Part shown: positions 50,966 through 54,954 of the stretch, one piece after another
How positions within the stretch are numbered: position 1 is the first letter of the stretch
Layout: every line of letters starts with the position of its first letter
Origin: an uncultured Clostridia bacterium
GTDB lineage: Bacteria > Bacillota > Clostridia > Christensenellales > CAG-314
NCBI GenBank assembly: GCA_947630425.1
Contig: CANRHN010000005.1
Span: 1 to 54,954 of the forward strand
Direction of reading: 5' to 3'
Length of the DNA: 54,954 nucleotides
Notes under the pieces: generated by a model
The model's database searches: none
What the model saw: the letters and a program-made list of their open reading frames with translations, nothing else
What the model was told of the DNA's origin: nothing
Position numbers and translations under genes: made by a program

Positions 50966-51376
50966 TTGATACAAGTAATTTACGGCGCAAAAGGCACAGG
51001 CAAAACAAAAATAATCGTAGACAGAGCAAACGAGTACGCGCGTGAAGCAAAGGGCGTGGTGGTGTACATCGATCGCACAAATCACCGCTTGCACGACTTA
51101 CATCGCAACATTCGCTTGGTGGACGCGTCCGCCTACGATCTGCACAGCCAGCACGACATTCTGTCCTTTATCAAGGGAATGTTAGCCGCAAACTTCGACA
51201 TAGAACAAATCTTTTTGGACGGCATAACGCGTCTTTTGGATTGCAACATCAGCGAGCTTCGCGAGCTTTACGATGGAATGGACGTCATTTCTCGCGATCA
51301 CGGCGTCAACTTCTGCATCACGGCAAGCGGTTCGCGCGAGGAGCTTCCGGACTTTATTGCCAAGTACGTAGATTGA
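50966..51376 (+). CDS. Small P-loop ATPase-like protein
   Basis: 136 residues, function unknown. Walker A GAKGTGKTKI at residues ~8-17; IEQIFLDGI (~73-81) is a candidate Walker B. It is too short for a full AAA or ABC module. Start TTG at 50966, chosen for GGAGGAA 6-7 bases upstream. Single gene between its promoter and a terminator. It resembles short ATP-binding proteins that are conserved in Clostridia; no function is claimed. Confidence 0.75.
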   Translation: MIQVIYGAKGTGKTKIIVDRANEYAREAKGVVVYIDRTNHRLHDLHRNIRLVDASAYDLHSQHDILSFIKGMLAANFDIEQIFLDGITRLLDCNISELRELYDGMDVISRDHGVNFCITASGSREELPDFIAKYVD

Positions 51377-51388
51377 ATTTTTTCGCAG

Positions 51389-51415
51389 CACCCCGAGTTT
51401 TCGGGGTGATTTTTT
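51389..51415 (+). terminator. Terminator of the P-loop protein gene
   Basis: CACCCCGA / TCGGGGTG stem around GTTT, followed by ATTTTTTG. Confidence 0.92.
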
Positions 51416-51458
51416 GTTTGCGGCGGCGTTTACAACTGTCAGTTTCCCCTCAAAAACG

Positions 51459-51486
51459 TTGACACGCGCAAATTTGGTGTTATAAT
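51459..51486 (+). promoter_or_regulatory. Promoter of the DUF4097-like lipoprotein gene
   Basis: Perfect TTGACA at 51459-51464, 16-nt spacer, perfect TATAAT at 51481-51486. Confidence 0.8.
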
Positions 51487-51561
51487 GTAAATAACAAATT
51501 GTCTCCATACGCGTTTGCGGTGAAGGAATTCGGGCATCCATTTCTTTTACGGGAGGAAAAT

Positions 51562-52380
51562 ATGAAAAAATTTTGGTCAATACTCTGTGCGGCGATACTG
51601 CTTGTTGTTTCGCTTTGCGCGCTTGCCGCATGCGGCGGTGTAAACGAGGTGGACGTGGACCGTCTGCTCAGAAAATGCAACTTTCACGACGAGATCCCTC
51701 TTGAGAAATTGCCTTCAACCTTGAATATCGACATCTCAAGCGACAGCTACTCGGTGTACGTACACGAAGTGGAGTATGGCACGGGTATAACGCTGGACTA
51801 CATAGAGGGCAAAAAGGGCACTGTAACCGCCACGCCCACAGTGGAAGGTGGCGCATTGAACGTTGTCATTGCGGAATCGGACAATGCCAAATCCGCCGAC
51901 AAAAACAGCTTTTTGGTTGTGGGAATTCCCGAATATCTGTTGAACAGACAGGCTGCGCAGAAATTGAACGTAACAGTCATCAGCCATTACGGCAACATTC
52001 AGATAGAGGAAATCGAGTACGCGAACAACGTTACCGCAGTCACCGACAAAGGCACGATATATGTCAACGACGGACATGCCGAATTGACAACGTTGACTTC
52101 CGACACGGGTGACATTTACGTAGAGACGGAAGGCGAAAAAGTCATTGTCACAACCGACAAGGGAAATGTGCGGTTCGACCTCACTGTCAAGGACGTCACC
52201 GTCACCACGGACAGCGGCAACATCAAGGGCACGATCGAACATCCGCAATATTGGTACGCCATAGACGCGCACTCCGACAAGGGCAAATGCAACCTCAACA
52301 AGCGTACAAGCACGGGAGAGTACAAACTGACGCTCTCAAGCAAAACAGGAAACATAAACATACGTTTTGACAACGATTAG
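51562..52380 (+). CDS. DUF4097-like lipoprotein
   Basis: 272 residues; lipobox L21-A-A-C24. The C-terminal half (~120-272) is a run of short beta-solenoid-like repeats with the pattern V-T-x-x-G-x-I/V-x-V (TDKGTIYVN, SDTGDIYVE, TDKGNVRFD, TDSGNIKGT, SKTGNINIR). These are typical of DUF4097/DUF2807 putative adhesin domains. Role unknown. GGGAGGA precedes the ATG at 51562; a longer upstream frame lacks a ribosome site. CvpA-like gene starts 8 bases downstream. Confidence 0.82.
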   Translation: MKKFWSILCAAILLVVSLCALAACGGVNEVDVDRLLRKCNFHDEIPLEKLPSTLNIDISSDSYSVYVHEVEYGTGITLDYIEGKKGTVTATPTVEGGALNVVIAESDNAKSADKNSFLVVGIPEYLLNRQAAQKLNVTVISHYGNIQIEEIEYANNVTAVTDKGTIYVNDGHAELTTLTSDTGDIYVETEGEKVIVTTDKGNVRFDLTVKDVTVTTDSGNIKGTIEHPQYWYAIDAHSDKGKCNLNKRTSTGEYKLTLSSKTGNINIRFDND

Positions 52381-52388
52381 GAACAACT

Positions 52389-52916
52389 ATGAACGTAATT
52401 GACATTATCTTTTTAATAACAATGGTGCTGTGCGTTGTGGTGGGCATATTCAAAGGACTCGTGCGGCAGATATTGACCATTTTGGGCATCATAACCGTTG
52501 CTTCGCTCACCGCAACTTTTGCCCCTTACGTGCAAGGCTGGTTTGCAAACGTAATTGCAAGCGAGGGCACGCGTAACGTCATTGCCATGATTGTTGCGGC
52601 ATTGCTGATTGCTGTGGTGTACGCTTTGGTGGCAATTCTTGTCACGCGCATTTTGCGCAAAATCAAGATATTCAAGCTGTTAGACAAGCTTCTCGGCGGC
52701 GTGTTGGGTTTTGTGGTGGTGTACCTTGTGTTTGCGGTAATTTTTGCTTTGTTCAACGACACGGGCGCAGAATTTATGTCTTTACTCAAAAAGGTTGCAG
52801 GCAAGAGCTTTGCGGAAAGTTGGGTAGGAAACCACATCTACGCCAACAACTTTTTCGGAAGGTGGATTATTGTTGACATCGCCCAAAAATTGCTAAACAG
52901 CGTTTCCGTAAAGTGA
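52389..52916 (+). CDS. CvpA family membrane protein
   Basis: 175 residues with four membrane segments (~4-25, ~28-50, ~65-88, ~103-125), and the family start NVIDIIFLITMVLCVVVGIFKG. CvpA-family proteins are linked to envelope stress tolerance and colicin V export, but the molecular role is unsettled. The ribosome site is a poor AGGAAC. Eight bases after the lipoprotein gene, so likely cotranscribed. No terminator before the next promoter. Confidence 0.82.
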   Translation: MNVIDIIFLITMVLCVVVGIFKGLVRQILTILGIITVASLTATFAPYVQGWFANVIASEGTRNVIAMIVAALLIAVVYALVAILVTRILRKIKIFKLLDKLLGGVLGFVVVYLVFAVIFALFNDTGAEFMSLLKKVAGKSFAESWVGNHIYANNFFGRWIIVDIAQKLLNSVSVK

Positions 52917-52940
52917 CGACGCGCTTTTGTGCAAATAAAC

Positions 52941-52969
52941 TTGACGGCGGCGGCTCTCTGTGGTAAACT
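52941..52969 (+). promoter_or_regulatory. Promoter of the manganese-riboswitch operon
   Basis: TTGACG at 52941-52946, 17-nt spacer, TAAACT at 52964-52969, just before the riboswitch. Confidence 0.75.
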
Positions 52970-52979
52970 TATTTTACTC

Positions 52980-53095
52980 GTGAGGGAGTAGTTCGCTATT
53001 GAATAGTTGTCGCACCCACATACCGAGCAATGCGCTCGGGTACGGCATTAAAGAACGAGACTTACGCAGACTTTTGTTTGCGTAGTCTTTTTTTT
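52980..53095 (+). ncRNA. yybP-ykoY-type manganese riboswitch with terminator
   Basis: Aptamer 52980 to ~53066. P1 GTGAG (52980-52984) pairs with CTTAC (53061-53065). The conserved GGGAGTAG follows at 52984-52991. The second conserved loop CACATACC (53017-53024) and GGTACGG (53039-53045) flank the GAGC/GCTC hairpin, and ACGAGA precedes the P1 3' strand. The expression platform is a terminator, ACGCAGAC (53064-53071) with GTTTGCGT (53076-53083) and a T8 run. It shares bases with P1, so Mn2+ binding that stabilises P1 prevents termination. The downstream genes (CaCA exchanger, mntP) are known targets of this family. Confidence 0.85.
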
Positions 53096-53132
53096 ACAAA
53101 GGAGCAATTTTTTTCTGTTGCGGGAGTACAAT

Positions 53133-54215
53133 ATGTTGGCAGATTGGTTTGCGAATTTAATCAAAGATTGGCACATCGGCATTCAGCTTGCGCTGTTTGT
53201 TGTCGGCTTGGCTTTGGGCGTGTTTTGTCTGGTAAAGTTTTGCGACTACTTTGTGGACGCCGCGGGAGTGATTGCCCGAAAATTGCGCATTTCGCCGCTG
53301 ATTATCGGATTGACGATAGTCGCCATGGGCACTTCGCTGCCGGAATTGGCTGTGTCTGTTTCCGACGCGATTTCCTCCATAGGGGGAGAAAACGCCAACA
53401 TGGCGATAGGAAACGTGGTGGGTTCGAACATCTGCAACATTTTGCTTGTTTTGGGCTTTTCGGTGGTATTTACGCCGATAGTCGTCAAGCGAAGCGTCAA
53501 CCGTCGCGAAATTCCCATTTTGCTGTCCGTTACGGCGTTGATTGTCATTTTTATATGCTTGTTCGGCACACAACGCGCCGCGGATTTGCACGATATAGCC
53601 ATTACGCGTTGGGAAGGCATTGTGCTTACCGTCGGAATTGTTTTGTACGTAACTTATTTGGTGGTTATGGCAAAGCGTCACCCCGAAAACATAGAAATTG
53701 CCGAAGAAGCACAGGTAAAGGACATGCCTTGGTGGAAGGCGATTTTGTTGGTGCTGTTGGGCGCGGCGGGCGTGTTTTTGGGCGGACAACTTGTGGTTTT
53801 CGGCGCGCGCGGGCTGGCTCTTGAGGGGGCGAGTGCCTTTGGATTGGACAGAGATTTGTCCGAGTCGCTTGTCGGACTGACAATTGTGGCGGTGGGGACT
53901 TCGCTGCCCGAGTTGGTAACAAGCACCGTTGCCGCCAAAAAGGGAGAAAACGAGCTTGCGTTGGGCAACGTGATTGGCAGCAACATTTTTAACTCGCTGT
54001 TTGTGTTGGGATTGTCGGCAACCGTCAACCCGTTGCTGTCGAACACGCAGGTGTTGGTGGACGCTTTTGTGATGCTTGCGGTTACGGCGCTGCTGTTTGT
54101 TTTCTGTTTGGGCGGACAGTTGCGCAGATACCACGGTGTTGTTTTGCTCTGTTGCTACGGCGCTTATTTGGTGTACCTTGTTTTAAGAACGGTGTTGGGG
54201 TGGAGTGTAGCATGA
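53133..54215 (+). CDS. CaCA-family cation exchanger, likely Mn2+ (or Ca2+) efflux
   Basis: 360 residues with ten to eleven membrane segments. Two inverted alpha-repeats are clear: GLTIVAMGTSLPELAVS with GNVVGSNICNILLVLG, and GLTIVAVGTSLPELVTS with GNVIGSNIFNSLFVLG. These contain the Glu and Asn residues that bind the cation. The nearest class is YrbG-like Na+/Ca2+ exchangers. The Mn riboswitch and the coupled mntP gene suggest it exports Mn2+. Start ATG at 53133 with GGGAG six bases upstream; a TTG at 53118 is an alternative. Four-base overlap with mntP. Confidence 0.9.
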   Translation: MLADWFANLIKDWHIGIQLALFVVGLALGVFCLVKFCDYFVDAAGVIARKLRISPLIIGLTIVAMGTSLPELAVSVSDAISSIGGENANMAIGNVVGSNICNILLVLGFSVVFTPIVVKRSVNRREIPILLSVTALIVIFICLFGTQRAADLHDIAITRWEGIVLTVGIVLYVTYLVVMAKRHPENIEIAEEAQVKDMPWWKAILLVLLGAAGVFLGGQLVVFGARGLALEGASAFGLDRDLSESLVGLTIVAVGTSLPELVTSTVAAKKGENELALGNVIGSNIFNSLFVLGLSATVNPLLSNTQVLVDAFVMLAVTALLFVFCLGGQLRRYHGVVLLCCYGAYLVYLVLRTVLGWSVA

Positions 54216-54805
54216 TTTGGGAACTGATTTTCGTAAGCCTCGGTTTGGGCGTGGGGTTGGCTATGGACGCCTGCGCGGTATCCATGAGCAACGGTCTGAA
54301 CGAACCCGAGATGAAAGTCGGCAAAGCATTGGGCATTGCCGGCGTTTTTGGGCTGTTTCAGGGAATTATGCCTATGATCGGTTGGCTGTGCGTCAGTTTG
54401 ATAGTGGAAGAGTTTGCCAAATTTGAGGCGTGGATACCCTACATTGCGTTGGTGCTTTTGGCAATTATCGGCGTCAAAATGATTTTTGACGGCGCGCGAA
54501 AAAGAAAAGAGGACGAAAAACCCGTCAAAAAACTTACTTTTGCCGTGGTTTTGGTACAGGCAATCGCCACATCCATAGACGCGCTTTCCACGGGCTTTTC
54601 GCTGGTAGACATTGCCGGCACGGTGTGGTGGATGGCGTTGATTTCCTCTTGCACGATTGCGTTGATTACTTTTGGCATCAGCGTTGGCGGCGTGTATCTC
54701 GGAAAAAGGTTCGGTTTGCGCTTGGGCAACAAGGCGCAGATTGTCGGCGGCTGCATTTTGATTGCAATCGGTTTGGAAATTTTCGTCACGGGAGTATTTT
54801 TCTGA
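54212..54805 (+). CDS. mntP: Manganese efflux pump MntP
   Basis: Six-TM Mn2+ exporter (DUF204/YebN). 197 residues with the duplicated motifs LAMDACAVSMSNGL (Asp in MDA) near the N-terminus and ATSIDALSTGFSL in the second half; these supply the transport Asp residues. The ATG overlaps the upstream TGA (ATGA), so translation is coupled to the CaCA gene. Both are under the Mn riboswitch. A terminator follows at 54853. Confidence 0.95.
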   Translation: MIWELIFVSLGLGVGLAMDACAVSMSNGLNEPEMKVGKALGIAGVFGLFQGIMPMIGWLCVSLIVEEFAKFEAWIPYIALVLLAIIGVKMIFDGARKRKEDEKPVKKLTFAVVLVQAIATSIDALSTGFSLVDIAGTVWWMALISSCTIALITFGISVGGVYLGKRFGLRLGNKAQIVGGCILIAIGLEIFVTGVFF

Positions 54806-54852
54806 AAACATCCTTTTGTGTTCAAAATCGGAACATGGGGTAAAATTTTTAC

Positions 54853-54884
54853 AAAAAAGAGGCGCGCACGGCGCTTCTTTTTTG
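54853..54884 (+). terminator. Terminator of the manganese operon
   Basis: AAAAGAGGCGC / GCGCTTCTTTT stem (one G-T pair) around GCACG, followed by TTTGG. The last 70 bases to the window end contain a TGTTGG/CCAACA hairpin and no gene. Confidence 0.85.
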
Positions 54885-54954
54885 GCTCTATGTCAAATGT
54901 TGGGGTGTAGGTAATTTCTCCAACATATAATTGAGTTAGCTACTCCCTCTTCCT

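Noticed and set aside
54885..54954. Second yybP-ykoY-like signature (GAGGGAGTAGC on the minus strand, with a following P2-like hairpin and GACATA) at the right edge
   Set aside because: The second conserved loop and P1 closing strand are not found, and no minus-strand gene follows; only a short resemblance.
1..54954. tRNA, rRNA, CRISPR, insertion sequence, prophage or plasmid genes
   Set aside because: Looked for by pattern; no cloverleaf, repeat-spacer array, transposase or phage gene was seen, although short tRNAs could be missed by eye.

Overview
The window looks like a chromosomal segment of an uncultured, probably spore-forming Bacillota (class Clostridia). The basis is a complete gerA-type spore germination operon, a DUF1385/YqhQ-PrmC-PrfA cluster, a DUF951 gene, BspA-like leucine-rich-repeat and lipobox lipoproteins, purine-rich Shine-Dalgarno sites and sigma-A promoters with TTGACA/TATAAT boxes 16-17 nt apart. 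No rRNA, tRNA, CRISPR array, insertion sequence or prophage was seen, so a finer placement is not justified.

Layout. 1-487: hairpin-rich non-coding DNA with two tandem palindromic repeats. 488-3948: a large LRR lipoprotein (minus) behind a long structured leader that carries its own intrinsic terminator. 3948-9193: mscL, a PepV-type dipeptidase (minus), radC, gltX and a DegV protein. 9436-14318: a giant repetitive lipoprotein (minus) split by a frameshift in a G8 tract. 14790-18618: uppP (minus), ychF and a GPH-type transporter. 18747-23581: two overlapping gene strings, yycJ-CPBP protease-rlmH and a degenerate hydrolase-DUF951-lepB. 23733-25217: a membrane protein (minus) whose consensus promoter has a G10/C10 homopolymer between -35 and -10. 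25314-28943: gerAA-AB-AC. 29068-36627: ATP-grasp ligase, M18 aminopeptidase, phosphohexomutase, ECF S component and a MacB-like ABC fusion. 36873-40294: a second DegV protein, a YbjN-like protein, a 48-residue zinc ribbon, murC and rpmE. 40457-42195: an ABC exporter pair. 42269-43799: an SDR enzyme and a VUT-family (queuosine precursor) transporter behind a structured leader. 43839-46669: metNIQ behind a Met-rich leader peptide and attenuator. 46848-50838: a YqhQ-PrmC fusion, prfA and an orphan binding protein. 50966-52916: a small P-loop protein, a DUF4097-like lipoprotein and a CvpA-like protein. 52941-54805: a yybP-ykoY-type manganese riboswitch, a CaCA exchanger and mntP.

Most genes are housekeeping. 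The distinctive content is regulatory. There are two homopolymeric G tracts at surface or membrane genes, one in a coding region and one in a promoter spacer, both suited to slipped-strand phase variation. There are four structured leaders: an LRR-gene attenuator, a Met leader-peptide attenuator, a VUT leader whose hairpin loop is complementary to the Shine-Dalgarno site, and the Mn riboswitch. Several housekeeping genes also appear to be transcribed as leaderless mRNAs. The best candidates for something undescribed are the Met leader-peptide attenuator of metNIQ, the LRR-gene leader, the phase-variable promoter and the YqhQ-PrmC fusion.
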